This document shows positions 55,445 to 64,000 of a DNA stretch of 64,000 bases, in pieces. Each line of letters starts with the position of its first letter. Within the stretch, counting starts at the first letter, position 1. The position numbers and the translations under genes were made by a program. The DNA is taken from NCBI RefSeq assembly GCF_000022085.1, contig NC_011894.1, positions 832,501-896,500 on the forward strand. Reading direction: 5' to 3'. Below the pieces are notes generated by a model. The model searched no databases, was not told where the DNA came from, and was given only the letters and a program-made list of their open reading frames with translations. Source of the stretch: Methylobacterium nodulans ORS 2060. Lineage in GTDB: Bacteria > Pseudomonadota > Alphaproteobacteria > Rhizobiales > Beijerinckiaceae.

Positions 55445-56653
55445 TCAGTTCAAGGCGAAGGGGCAGCGCCCCTCGGCGAGGGGCCGGAAGGCCTGATCGC
55501 CCGGGATGGTGTCGATGAGTTTGTAGTAGTCGTACGGAGCCTTGGACTCGCCCGGGCCCTTCACCTCGAACAGGTACAGATCGTGGATGGTGCGCCCATC
55601 CGCCCGGATCGATCCCTTGCCGAAGAGCGGGTCGTCGGTCGGCATGGCCTTCATCTGCGTCACGACGGCGCCTCCGTCGCGCGCCTTCGTCTTGTCGAGC
55701 GCGTCGATGGCCTTCATCCAGTGGAGGACGGCCGCGTAGGTGCCGGCCTGGTTCATCGTCGGGTAGCGGCCGCTGTTGCGCGGCGCGAAGCGCTGGGTCC
55801 AGGCGCGCGTGCCCTCGTTCAGGTCCCAGTAGAACGCCTCCGTGAGCATCAGCCCCTGTGCGGTCTGCAGGCCGATGGCGTGTACGTCGGAGATGAAGGC
55901 GAGCAGGCTGACGAGCCTCTGGCCGGACTCCTTGAGGCCGAATTCCGCGGCCTGCTTGATCGAGTTGATCGTGTCGCCACCGGAATTCGCGAACGCAACG
56001 ACCTGGGCTCTGCTCCCCTGCGCCTGCAGCACGAAGGAGGAGAAATCACCGCTCTGGAATGGCGCGAGCGCGTGTCCGAGGATCTTGCCGCCGTTGTTCT
56101 TCACGGCTTCCGAGGCGTCACGTTCGAGCGCATGCCCGAAGGCGTAGTCCGCCGTGATGAAATACCAGGATTTCCCGCCCTGCTTGACGACGGCCCGCCC
56201 GGTGCTGTTGGCGAGCGCCCAGGTGTCGTAGGTCCAATGGACGTTGTTGCGGGTACAAGCGGTCCCGGTCAGGTCGGAGGTGCCCGCGCTCGTGATCAGG
56301 AAGGCCTTGTTCTTCTCGGCCGAGACCGCGGAGACGGCGAGCGCGACCGAGGATGTCGGAACGTCCACGATGGCATCGACGCGATCCACGTCGAACCACT
56401 TGCGGGCGATGGCCGCACCGACATCCGGCTTGTTCTGATGGTCGGCGGCGATGACTTCGACCCTGAAGCCCCGGCTTTCAGGATTGAAATCCTCGACTGC
56501 CATCCTTGCTGCGACAACCGATCCCGGGCCCGCAATATCGGAATAGAGGCCAGACTGATCGTTCATCACCCCGATGCGGAAGATCGGAAGATCCTCGGAC
56601 CGCGCAGCAGACAGGCTGCCGACCAGCATCGCGAGCACAAAAATTCCTCGCAT
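55445..56653 (-). CDS. ABC transporter substrate-binding protein (branched-chain amino acid type)
   Basis: The 402-aa protein has a Sec signal peptide (MRGIFVLAMLVGSLSAARS) and a periplasmic-binding fold of the LivJ type: IGVMNDQSGLYSDIAGPGSV, DAIVDVPTSSVALA and WYFITADYAFGHALERDA. No permease or ATPase genes are adjacent. It precedes the enoyl-CoA hydratase and acyl-CoA ligase genes on the same strand, which suggests uptake of a carboxylic acid, for example an aromatic or branched one, that the enzymes then use. Confidence 0.9.
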   Translation of the reverse strand: MRGIFVLAMLVGSLSAARSEDLPIFRIGVMNDQSGLYSDIAGPGSVVAARMAVEDFNPESRGFRVEVIAADHQNKPDVGAAIARKWFDVDRVDAIVDVPTSSVALAVSAVSAEKNKAFLITSAGTSDLTGTACTRNNVHWTYDTWALANSTGRAVVKQGGKSWYFITADYAFGHALERDASEAVKNNGGKILGHALAPFQSGDFSSFVLQAQGSRAQVVAFANSGGDTINSIKQAAEFGLKESGQRLVSLLAFISDVHAIGLQTAQGLMLTEAFYWDLNEGTRAWTQRFAPRNSGRYPTMNQAGTYAAVLHWMKAIDALDKTKARDGGAVVTQMKAMPTDDPLFGKGSIRADGRTIHDLYLFEVKGPGESKAPYDYYKLIDTIPGDQAFRPLAEGRCPFALN

Positions 56654-56845
56654 GGTCGTTCCTCCATATAATCGGCCCAGTTATTTATCTGGTTGGCCGA
56701 ACTTGAGATGCATCACGTTTTCATGTCGGACGAAAACTTGATTGCTTCGATTGAGTACGACGCAATGGTCGAACAAAGGTCGAGGATTGCAGACCCGCAG
56801 GTCTCTCCTGGCGGCCCGGCGGCGACCGGACCCTCGGCCGGTCGC

Positions 56846-57829
56846 CTATCGATTGACGTCGACCGTGATGCGGCCGCGCACCTGTCCGGCCATCAGGCGC
56901 TCGGCGGTCGCGACGACCTCGGACAGACCGATCTCGCCCGTCATCGCATCGAGTTTCGCCGGATCGAGATCGCGGGCGAGGCGCCTCCAGGCCTCCAGCC
57001 GCTCAGGCCGTGGACACATCACGCTGTCGATGCCGACCAGGGTGACGCCGCGCAGGATGAACGGCGCCACGGTGGCCGGCAGGCTCATGCCCTGGGCCAG
57101 GCCGCAGGCCGTGACGACGCCGCGGTACTTGGCCGTGGCACAGATATTGGCGAGCGTATGGCTGCCGGCCACGTCGACGGCGCCCGCCCAGCGCTCCTTG
57201 CCGAGCGGCTTGCCCGGCTCCGAGAAGCCGGCACGGTCGAGAACCTCGGCCGCGCCGAGGTTGCGCAGATAGGCCGCCTCCTCGGGTCGCCCGCTCACCG
57301 CCACGACGGTGTAGCCGAGGCCCGACAGCAGGGCGACGGCCGTGCTGCCGACGCCGCCGGCCGCGCCCGTGACCACGATCTCGCCTTTGTCCGGGGTCAC
57401 GCCGTGGCGCTCGAGCGCGATCACACAGAGCATGGCGGTGTAGCCGGCCGTGCCGATCGCCATGGCCTGGCGCGGCGTGAAAGCCTCCGGCAACGGCACC
57501 AGCCAGTCACCCTTGAGACGCGCGACCTGCGCCAGCCCGCCCCAATGCGTCTCGCCGACGCCCCAGCCGTTGAGGATGACGCGATCGCCGGACCGGTAGT
57601 CGGGGTGGCGCGACTCCCGCACGGTGCCGGCGATGTCGATGCCCGGCACCATCGGAAACTTGCGCACCACCGGCCCTTTCCCGGTGATGGCGAGCCCGTC
57701 CTTGTAGTTCAGCGTCGAGTAGGCGACGTCCACGGTCACGTCGCCCTCCGGCAATTGCCCCTCGTCGATCTCTCGCAGGCCGGCGCGGTAGCCGGCCTCG
57801 TCCTTCTCGATCAGGATCGCCTTGAACAT
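56846..57829 (-). CDS. acuI: acrylyl-CoA reductase / YhdH-type quinone oxidoreductase
   Basis: The 327-aa zinc-free MDR protein has the GroES-like start with [20 protein letters not shown], the motif [10 protein letters not shown] and the NADPH site [20 protein letters not shown], and ends [10 protein letters not shown]. This is the AcuI/YhdH group, which reduces acrylyl-CoA to propionyl-CoA. It follows a TetR gene by 24 bp, the same layout as acuR-acuI of Rhodobacter. Confidence 0.88.
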   Translation of the reverse strand: MFKAILIEKDEAGYRAGLREIDEGQLPEGDVTVDVAYSTLNYKDGLAITGKGPVVRKFPMVPGIDIAGTVRESRHPDYRSGDRVILNGWGVGETHWGGLAQVARLKGDWLVPLPEAFTPRQAMAIGTAGYTAMLCVIALERHGVTPDKGEIVVTGAAGGVGSTAVALLSGLGYTVVAVSGRPEEAAYLRNLGAAEVLDRAGFSEPGKPLGKERWAGAVDVAGSHTLANICATAKYRGVVTACGLAQGMSLPATVAPFILRGVTLVGIDSVMCPRPERLEAWRRLARDLDPAKLDAMTGEIGLSEVVATAERLMAGQVRGRITVDVNR

Positions 57830-57853
57830 CTATCTCCTCCACGAACGGGGCGG

Positions 57854-58498
57854 TCAGCGCGTGAGGCCGGCCAGGAAGGTGTCGGCGAAGAGAACGAGGG
57901 GGGCAGAGCTCCGTTCGAGCTTGGCGCGCAGCACCGCGCCCTCCCAGCCGATCCAGAAAAAGGCTGCGAGCGCCTCGCAATCGGCGTCCGCCGCGATCTC
58001 ACCCGCTGCCCTCGCCTGCTCGAGGCAGCGGGCCGTGCGCGCCTGCCAGTCGAGGAGAACGCCGTGCAGGCGACTGCGAAACGCCTCCGGCAGCGCGCTC
58101 ATCTCCTGGCCGAGATTGCCGACCACGCAGCCGCGCCGGAAATCGTACCGTTCCATGCCGGCGCACGCGTCGGCCACAAAGTTTCTCAGGCGCTGGAGCG
58201 GTGCAGCGCCCTCATCAAGGAACCATCGGTCGAGCTTGCGAGCGAAGTAGGCGGCGTAGGCATCGATCAGCTCCGCGCCGAAAGCATCCTTGCTCGGGAA
58301 GTAGTGATAGAACGAGCCTTTCGGCACGCTCACGCTGCGCAGAACTTCGTCGAGGCCAGTCGCCGAATAGCCCTTCTCGGACAGAGCCGCCATGCCCGCG
58401 CGAACCAGCGCCTCCCGGGTCGGGCCGTATCCGGGTGCCGTCTTGGGCGGCCTGCCACGCGTGCGCGGCAGGGGCGCATCAGCTGCTTGGTTTGCCAT
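57854..58498 (-). CDS. TetR-family regulator of acuI (AcuR/NemR-like)
   Basis: The 214-aa protein has an Arg-rich tail, a TetR helix-turn-helix (ATGLDEVLRSVSVPKGSFYH, YFPSKDAFG) and a ligand domain with Cys residues (DACAGMERYDFRRGCVVGNL). It is the first gene of the operon with acuI. A TAGAC-N5-GTCTA site at 58509-58523 lies just upstream of its start, so autoregulation by an electrophile or acrylate-type signal is likely. Confidence 0.88.
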   Translation of the reverse strand: MANQAADAPLPRTRGRPPKTAPGYGPTREALVRAGMAALSEKGYSATGLDEVLRSVSVPKGSFYHYFPSKDAFGAELIDAYAAYFARKLDRWFLDEGAAPLQRLRNFVADACAGMERYDFRRGCVVGNLGQEMSALPEAFRSRLHGVLLDWQARTARCLEQARAAGEIAADADCEALAAFFWIGWEGAVLRAKLERSSAPLVLFADTFLAGLTR

Positions 58499-58508
58499 TC
58501 CGGATTAA

Positions 58509-58523
58509 TAGACCGATCGTCTA
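58509..58523. promoter_or_regulatory. NemR-type operator upstream of the tetR-acuI operon
   Basis: TAGACCGATCGTCTA has TAGAC/GTCTA half-sites, close to the NemR box (TAGACC...GGTCTA). It is 11 bp from the TetR start codon. Probably bound by that regulator. Confidence 0.6.
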
Positions 58524-58640
58524 GAAAATGCAACCGAGCTCCGCTCGGCGGATGCTCCGACCCTGGGACGGGGCGCGGCGCGTGGGACGCCGATCACAGG
58601 CGGACGTCGCGCGCCGGGGTTGCGCAATTGAGCATCTTGT

Positions 58641-58660
58641 CCTACCAACTAGTTGGTAGG
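58641..58660. promoter_or_regulatory. 20-bp perfect palindrome, probable TetR operator
   Basis: CCTACCAACTAGTTGGTAGG is a perfect palindrome in the promoter region of the AhpD-like gene. A 16/20 match lies at 59801-59820, upstream of the second TetR gene, so both promoters probably respond to that regulator. Confidence 0.75.
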
Positions 58661-58717
58661 ATGCGTCGGTGGGGGAATCGACGCTCGCCCGAGACCTCAT
58701 GCTGGAGGAACGACCCG

Positions 58718-59059
58718 ATGTTGAACGACTGGAGCACCTATCGGTCGAATTTGATGTCGACCCTCAAGGAGATCGGCCAGATCAGCCCGGACCTGATCGC
58801 CGCTCACGACCACATCGCGTCTGCGGCCCCGAGAGAGCCGAAGCTCGACGCCAAGACCCGCGAGTTGATCGCCCTCGCGGTCGCCGTGACGACGCGCTGC
58901 GATGGCTGCATCGCCGTGCACAGCGAAGCCGCCCGCAAGGCCGGCGCTTCGAAGGAGGAGATCGTCGATGCTCTCGGCGTCGCGATCGCCCTCAACACGG
59001 GAGCGGCGCTCGTCTACACCGCCCGCGCCTTCGACGCCTTCACCAAGGGTGCGTCCTGA
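58718..59059 (+). CDS. AhpD-like carboxymuconolactone decarboxylase family protein
   Basis: The 113-aa all-helical protein has the AhpD motif TTRCDGCIAVHSE (Cys-x2-Cys-x3-His), preceded by DAKTRELIALAVAV. Such proteins act as thiol peroxidase/reductase partners. The ATG at 58718 follows GGAGGAA. Its promoter carries the 20-bp palindrome at 58641, and the divergently oriented TetR gene at 59111-59692 probably represses it. Confidence 0.9.
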   Translation: MLNDWSTYRSNLMSTLKEIGQISPDLIAAHDHIASAAPREPKLDAKTRELIALAVAVTTRCDGCIAVHSEAARKAGASKEEIVDALGVAIALNTGAALVYTARAFDAFTKGAS

Positions 59060-59110
59060 TCCGAGCCGCATCGAGCCAGCCCTGCTTCGCTCAGACGAAG
59101 CAGGGCCCCC

Positions 59111-59692
59111 TCATTGCCTGCCGGTCGGAGCGGGCCGGAGCGTGTCCGTCACCGCCTTCAGTGCAGCGGTGAAGCCATGCGGACCGGCGAGAAGCCGCTC
59201 CATCAGGAGTGCGCCTTCGAGCATCGCGACGACCATGCGGGCGTGAGCCTCCGGATCGGCGTCGGCGCGGATGCTGCCGTTCGCGATGCCGTCGGCAATA
59301 ACCCGAACCAGCCATGCCACGTGCTTGTCGAAGAAGCGCGCCACGGCCGCCCGGAGCGCATCCGGCAAGGTATCCTGCTCCACGGCCAAAGCGGCGCACA
59401 GGCAGCCCAGCCCCTGCTCCAGCCCGTTCAAGTAAAGGTGCCCATACGCCTCGATGCGCGTGACGCCGTCCTGCGTCTCTGCCCGGATCCGCGCCAGGGC
59501 TTCATCGTACCGCCGATCGTAAGCCGCAACGAGCGCGATCGCGAGATCCTCCTTGGTCCGGAAATGATGATGGATGCTTGCCTTGCTGATGCCGATGACC
59601 TGGGACAGATCGGCATAGCTGAAGCCGGAATATCCACGTTTGCGTACGAGGATTTCGCCCTGGGCAAGCAGCTCCGCGCGGGTGTCTCTCAT
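59111..59692 (-). CDS. TetR-family transcriptional regulator
   Basis: The 193-aa protein has a helix-turn-helix in YSGFSYADLSQVIGISKASI followed by HHHFRTKEDLAIAL, and a C-terminal helical ligand domain with a CLCAAL segment. A copy of the palindromic operator found before the AhpD-like gene lies about 109 bp upstream of its start (59801-59820). Convergent with the AhpD-like gene. It probably represses itself and that gene. Confidence 0.9.
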   Translation of the reverse strand: MRDTRAELLAQGEILVRKRGYSGFSYADLSQVIGISKASIHHHFRTKEDLAIALVAAYDRRYDEALARIRAETQDGVTRIEAYGHLYLNGLEQGLGCLCAALAVEQDTLPDALRAAVARFFDKHVAWLVRVIADGIANGSIRADADPEAHARMVVAMLEGALLMERLLAGPHGFTAALKAVTDTLRPAPTGRQ

Positions 59693-59800
59693 GGTCGTCC
59701 TTCGCCTGCCGAATGCGGCGCGTCCCTGCTCATCCCGTACCTGACGGCCGATGTCGCGGCACCGCGTCGGGCGCCTGCGGTCTCGATTCCGACGGACCCC

Positions 59801-59820
59801 TCAACCAACCAGTAGGTAGG
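59801..59820. promoter_or_regulatory. second, imperfect copy of the TetR operator
   Basis: TCAACCAACCAGTAGGTAGG matches the palindrome at 58641-58660 in 16 of 20 positions, in the promoter region of the TetR gene at 59111-59692. This is consistent with autoregulation. Confidence 0.65.
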
Positions 59821-59974
59821 GCACAGGGTCGACCGGCACAACCTGGGCTTCTTGTGTTGCCCCCCAGCGAACAAGCCGGATTGGGCGATCGCCGGGACAC
59901 CAGCTGGACGGGGCGGAAATCGGACCGAAACCAAGCCGGCTTTATTTGCCCCTGGGGTGTTTCGGGTCCAGACC

Positions 59975-61075
59975 CTAAAGGGCGGACCGCTCCCGTGAGG
60001 GCGGATCGGCACATTGTCGGATAGCCGCCACCATGAGAGGCTCGTTGCGGCCACGGATGGCGTGACGCCCCAAATCGTCCGCCACGAGATCGTCCGGCAG
60101 ATCACCGATGCGGTCGAGCAGATCTGCCGAAACCAGCACGGGAACGCCCAACGTCTTGGCGAGAGCCTCAAGACGACTCGTCGTGTTCACGGTATCGCCG
60201 AAATACGCGATCTTGTGGCGCTCAAGGCCGATCTCGGCGGTCACGACGGAGCCGCAATGCAGCGCGGCGCGAAAGCCCGGCACCTGACCGAACCGTGCCT
60301 GCCAGATTGCAGCGCTCTCCGCGAGCGTCGCTGCGAAATCGAAGACACAGCGCAGGCACGCGGCGTCCCGGGTGCCCTGCGCGATGGTCCAGCTGACCAA
60401 GGCCATGTCGCCGATGTAATCGTCGATCGAGCCGCATGACCGGTGGACCGGCATGGCCAGCGCGCTGAAGATCTGCCCGAGGTATTGCTGGGCCGCCAGG
60501 TCGCCATGTTGCTCGGCAAAGCGGGTCGAGCCGGATACGTCGAGAAAGAGGAAGATGCGCTCTTCGCTGATCGGCCGATGATAACGGCCGAGCAGCAGGT
60601 TCGTGAACACGCGTGGGCCGATCAGGTCCCGCACGCGGAACACAAACGCGATGATGGCCGACACGCCGAGGGAATAAAGGAATCCCGTCTCCGACATCCT
60701 CATCGCGGCGCGGGCGCTCGGCATGTAGCCGAACAGGTGATGCAACACGGTCCCGGCGGCCGCATTGCCGAGCACGATCATGACCGTGTAGGTCGCGATG
60801 GTCGCCGCGGCGAAGAGAGGCGCTGCGGCCCGCCGGATCCGGTCGCGCCAGCGCGGAAACAGCAACCCGCGCTCATAGTACAGGATGGGCGATCCGATGA
60901 AGGCTCCCCGGATCGCCGAATCCGCCAGGATCCCGGCATCGACGATGGCGGCGTAGAGGAGACCCGCCAGCGCTCCCAGGACGGGCGCGGCGATCCAGGA
61001 ACTGGGCCGGCGAGATCGCATCGTACTCTGGTTCATCACTCGACCGGACGGTTCTCCTTGCGGCTTGTGGATCAT
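59975..61075 (-). CDS. membrane-bound class III adenylate/guanylate cyclase
   Basis: The 366-aa protein has about four to five N-terminal hydrophobic segments (residues 30-155) and a class III cyclase domain. That domain has metal-binding Asp in IFLFLDVSGSTRFAEQHGD and DDYIGDMALV, the GSVVTAEIGLERHKIAYFGD block and the transition-state Asn/Arg in TVNTTSRLE. No sensor module is obvious besides the membrane part. It produces cAMP or cGMP. An internal ATG at 61036 is an alternative start. Confidence 0.88.
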   Translation of the reverse strand: MIHKPQGEPSGRVMNQSTMRSRRPSSWIAAPVLGALAGLLYAAIVDAGILADSAIRGAFIGSPILYYERGLLFPRWRDRIRRAAAPLFAAATIATYTVMIVLGNAAAGTVLHHLFGYMPSARAAMRMSETGFLYSLGVSAIIAFVFRVRDLIGPRVFTNLLLGRYHRPISEERIFLFLDVSGSTRFAEQHGDLAAQQYLGQIFSALAMPVHRSCGSIDDYIGDMALVSWTIAQGTRDAACLRCVFDFAATLAESAAIWQARFGQVPGFRAALHCGSVVTAEIGLERHKIAYFGDTVNTTSRLEALAKTLGVPVLVSADLLDRIGDLPDDLVADDLGRHAIRGRNEPLMVAAIRQCADPPSRERSAL

Positions 61076-61355
61076 CTCCGGCGGGCTGTCGCTGACAATC
61101 AGGCGACCCGCGCCAAGGACGTCCGGCCGGATGATACGCCTCCGGCGTCTGAACGGCTGGAACCTCGAACGTCACGAGGGCGAGATTCAATGGCCGGCGC
61201 TTCGCATTCGAGGTGATCCGGAGTCATCGCGGGCGGTCGCGCTATCGATCACCGCGCATATCGCGTGGAGACGCGGTCGCGCTGCCTCGCGCGAGCCTCG
61301 TGACAGAAGCGGATCCGATGCTTGCGACCCGCAGTTGCTCCGGGCATGGCAGCGC

Positions 61356-62408
61356 TCAGAAGCCATCGACGTCGACCACCGCCCTGGCGAAGGCCTGCGG
61401 TGCCTCCTGCGGAAGATTGTGGCCGATGCCGCCCGTGATTAGGCGGTGCTCGTACCGGCCTGAGAACTTCCTGGCATAGACGGCCGGATCCGGGTGAGGC
61501 GCTCCGTTGGCATCTCCTTCCAGCGTAATCGTCGGCACCGTGATGACCGGGAAGGTGGCGAGCTTCTTCTCCAGCTCGGCATACTTCTCCTCACCGTCCG
61601 CGAGCCCGAGCCGCCACCGGTAGTTGTGGATCGTGACGCTGACATGATCCGGATTCTCGAATGCAGGCGCCGAGCGGTCGAAGGTGGCGTCGTCGAAGTG
61701 CCACTGCGGCGACGCCAGTTCCCAGATCAGTCGAACGAAGTCGCGGGTGTAGCGCCCGTAGCCGTCCCGGCCGCGTTCGGTGGCGAAGTAGAACTGGTAC
61801 CACCACTGGAGTTCGGCCTTGGGAGGCAGCGGCTTCGCGTTGAGCTCCTGGCTGCCGATCAGGTAGCCACTCACCGACACCAGCGCCTTGCAGCGCTCCG
61901 GCCAGAGCGCCGCGATGATGTTGGCCGTCCTCGCGCCCCAATCGTATCCGGCGATGATCGCCTTCTCGATCTTGAGCGCGTCCATGAGGTTGAGGATATC
62001 GACGGCGAGCGCCGCCTGCTGGCCGTTCCGCGGCGTCGCCTGGGACCGGAAGCGCGTGGTGCCATAGCCCCGCAGATACGGGATGATCACGCGATAGCCT
62101 GCAGCCGCGAGGGCCGGCGCAACGTCGACGTAGCTATGGATGTCGTAGGGCCAGCCGTGGAGCAGCAGGACGGGCGCTCCGGTCGCCGGCCCGGCTTCGG
62201 CATAGCCGACGCTGAGGTCTCCCGCATCGATCTGCTTGAGCGCACCGAACGAGGTGTGCGTGCCCGCCTCGATGCTTGGAAGACCAGCGGACGCGCCACG
62301 ACCGGAACGCGCGCTGGCTGTTCCGATGAATCCGAGACCGGTCGCCGCAAAAGCTCCCGTCGCTGCTGCGACCAGCCGCCGACGCTGCAGATCGATCGTT
62401 TCAGCCAT
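61356..62408 (-). CDS. Tat-exported alpha/beta-hydrolase (epoxide-hydrolase-like)
   Basis: The 350-aa protein starts with a Tat signal (DLQRRRLVAAATGAFAATGL). The alpha/beta-hydrolase motifs are VLLLHGWPYDIHSY, the nucleophile elbow IIAGYDWGARTAN (Asp nucleophile) and the C-terminal His in ITGGIGHNLPQE. An Asp nucleophile and GYDWG elbow fit the epoxide hydrolase or dehalogenase branch. AGGAGGAGC precedes the ATG at 62408. Confidence 0.88.
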   Translation of the reverse strand: MAETIDLQRRRLVAAATGAFAATGLGFIGTASARSGRGASAGLPSIEAGTHTSFGALKQIDAGDLSVGYAEAGPATGAPVLLLHGWPYDIHSYVDVAPALAAAGYRVIIPYLRGYGTTRFRSQATPRNGQQAALAVDILNLMDALKIEKAIIAGYDWGARTANIIAALWPERCKALVSVSGYLIGSQELNAKPLPPKAELQWWYQFYFATERGRDGYGRYTRDFVRLIWELASPQWHFDDATFDRSAPAFENPDHVSVTIHNYRWRLGLADGEEKYAELEKKLATFPVITVPTITLEGDANGAPHPDPAVYARKFSGRYEHRLITGGIGHNLPQEAPQAFARAVVDVDGF

Positions 62409-62560
62409 GTGCTCCTCCTGACCGTTTCGACGATGTCGGGACAAAGCCAGCGTGGCGTATCGCAATGATGTGCCCGCGCGGGGAAAGTGAAAGCGGATGT
62501 AGGCATCTGCCGGTCCGGATACAGGCTGATACAGAGCGGATGGCACCGCGGCGGCCCGCC

Positions 62561-64000
62561 TCACCCGAAGGTGAAGGCGAACGCCTCGACTCCGGGATCG
62601 AGGAAGCGGATCGCGAAGGTGCGCTCCCCGACATCGCCCGTCTGGCGCACGAGCTGGTAGAGCCGAGCCTCCGAGACGACGCCATGGCCGCTGCGGTCGA
62701 CATCGGCGCCATGGTCTGCACCCGGCGCTTCGCCGTCCAGCGTCACCACGAAGCGAACCGGCCTCCCGGCTGGGCCGGGGCCGAGCACCAGATGAAGATC
62801 CCGTGCCCTGAAGCGATAGGTGATCGCGCCGCCCGCGCGGTTGAGCCCGGCCTGTTCCGGCAGGACGGTCCAGTTGCCGGCGAGACTCCATTCGTTCAAG
62901 CGCGGCTGCCCTGACGTGTAGTCCCGCGCGGCGTCCGGCTCGACACCCTCCGGCGAGACGAAATTCTCCGCCTTCGCGTGTCCGAGGTAGGTTTCCCCGG
63001 ACCGGAGACGCCTCAGATCGGGCGCGAGCTCGGCTCCATGGGCGCCCGGCGCGGTCAAGCGCGCGTCGGCGTTCCGATGCCCGGCCGCCTCGGCAAGGAG
63101 GTCCTGGATGACGCGCTCGGATCTCGCGTACTCGCCCTCTCCAAAGTGATGATGCCTGACGCGGCCCTCCGCATCGATGAAATACAAGGCTGGCCAATAG
63201 CTGTTGCGGAACGCGCGCCAGAGCCTGAAGTCGTTATCGACCGCCACGGGATATGAGAGACTGAATTTCTGGATTGCGCTCGATACGTTGTCGAGGTTCC
63301 GCTCGAACGCGAACTCGGGCGCATGAACGCCGATCACGACGAGTCCCTTGTCCCGATAGGTCTCCGCCCAGGCTCGGACAAAGGGGATGGTCCGGATGCA
63401 GTTGATGCACGAGTAGGTCCAGAAGTGGACCAGGACCACCTTGCCGCGGAGCTGGTAGACCGTCTGCGGCCCGCCGTTCAACCACTGGACGGCGCCGTCG
63501 AGGGACGGGAAGCGGCCCTCAACCGGCAGGCGGCTGCGATAGCGCCCGGGCGTCGCATCCGCCGACCGCGCGGCATCGGCATCCTGTACGGCGCCGGTCG
63601 ACGCTGTGGCGCCGCCCAGGCCATCCACGAGCGCTTGTTCGAGCTTGGTCGTTGTCGCGAAGGACAAGCGGGCCAGAAGACCGGTATCGGAGCCGAGCGC
63701 GACGGCGGCGAGGGCTGCCAGCATGGCCAGACCGAGTCCCTGTCGGAGGCGCTCGCCGACCCCGAGCCATCGCTTCATGGCGGCCAGAACCGATCCACCC
63801 GCGAGGGCTGCCACCGCCAGCGAGGTCGCGGCGCCCGCCGCATAGGTGGCGAGAAGCAGAGTCGTCTCCACATCGGCGCCGCGCAGAGCCGCGCCCGTCA
63901 GAACGAGGCCGAGGATCGGTCCCGCACAGGGCGCCCAGAGGAGCCCGGTGGCCATCCCGAGCAGCAGCGAGGACCCCGCAGCGCCGGCGGCCTGCCTTCC
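62561..64000 (-). CDS. dipZ: cytochrome c biogenesis protein DipZ, 5' end outside window
   Basis: The frame runs off the right edge. Visible in order are the second half of a CcdA-like membrane domain (GLLWAPCAGPILGLVLTGAA with its Cys), a thioredoxin-like domain (VVLVHFWTYSCINCIRTIPF with the Cys-x2-Cys site) and a C-terminal beta-rich domain. DipZ moves reducing power across the membrane to periplasmic thiol partners. It is transcribed towards the alpha/beta-hydrolase, 152 bp away. Confidence 0.9.
   Translation of the reverse strand, partial: GRQAAGAAGSSLLLGMATGLLWAPCAGPILGLVLTGAALRGADVETTLLLATYAAGAATSLAVAALAGGSVLAAMKRWLGVGERLRQGLGLAMLAALAAVALGSDTGLLARLSFATTTKLEQALVDGLGGATASTGAVQDADAARSADATPGRYRSRLPVEGRFPSLDGAVQWLNGGPQTVYQLRGKVVLVHFWTYSCINCIRTIPFVRAWAETYRDKGLVVIGVHAPEFAFERNLDNVSSAIQKFSLSYPVAVDNDFRLWRAFRNSYWPALYFIDAEGRVRHHHFGEGEYARSERVIQDLLAEAAGHRNADARLTAPGAHGAELAPDLRRLRSGETYLGHAKAENFVSPEGVEPDAARDYTSGQPRLNEWSLAGNWTVLPEQAGLNRAGGAITYRFRARDLHLVLGPGPAGRPVRFVVTLDGEAPGADHGADVDRSGHGVVSEARLYQLVRQTGDVGERTFAIRFLDPGVEAFAFTFG

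Overview
The window is about 64 kb of very GC-rich DNA (coding third positions mostly G or C) that looks like an alphaproteobacterial chromosome. The gene content suggests Methylobacteriaceae: a probable 3-methylhopanoid methylase, a CueR/copper-ATPase pair, a beta-helix/RTX exoprotein, an IS1182-type element and dipZ. The genus assignment is an inference from gene content, not from a marker gene. No rRNA or tRNA gene was recognised.

Positions 1-8900 hold a tightly overlapping chemosensory operon: MCP (5' end off the window), triple-CheW, cheB, a HEAT-repeat protein, cheR, cheY, cheA, a STAS-like protein, a second cheY and cheC. It is followed by a LOV-domain hybrid histidine kinase (8938-11382) and an alpha/beta hydrolase. 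From 12.4 to 13.7 kb there is a kdpE regulator whose upstream kdpC and kdpD survive only as short fragments. An acyltransferase, ugd, a poorly coding 1.3-kb stretch and an in-frame ROK-like/Clp chimera (18133-19293) follow.

From 20 to 30 kb are a B12/radical-SAM hopanoid methylase, HD and DUF2270 proteins, and a translationally coupled set (metallophosphoesterase, cupredoxin, small membrane protein, ECF sigma, zinc anti-sigma). An IS1182 element sits exactly in the CTAG that holds the anti-sigma stop codon. A palindrome between the anti-sigma gene and mgtC carries both of their stop codons, and a related element carries the stop codon of the RTX gene at 48 kb.

From 30.4 to 39.8 kb lies a type I-C-like CRISPR-Cas locus, all on the minus strand: cas5, a large divergent cas8, cas7, cas3, cas4, cas1, cas2, then 12 repeats with 11 spacers. 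The order is not canonical. The HD-domain start of a second, different cas3 remains at the canonical upstream position, and cas1 is broken by a 2-bp duplication. Immediately upstream on the same strand are two large multidomain proteins that I could not match to a described system: an SGNH/lysozyme-like protein (952 aa) and a trypsin-like protease fused to a DNA/RNA non-specific endonuclease (669 aa). An AT-rich segment with an IS5-type transposase scrap lies upstream of them. This pair is the best candidate for an undescribed defence or lysis module.

From 46 to 64 kb are an RTX beta-helix protein, a copper ATPase with divergent cueR and a clear CueR operator, an MFS carrier, and acyl-CoA genes (AMP-ligase, enoyl-CoA hydratase, ABC-type binding protein). 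These are followed by an acuI-like reductase with its TetR regulator, an AhpD-like protein and a second TetR sharing a 20-bp operator palindrome, a membrane-bound class III cyclase, a Tat-exported alpha/beta hydrolase, and dipZ running off the right edge.
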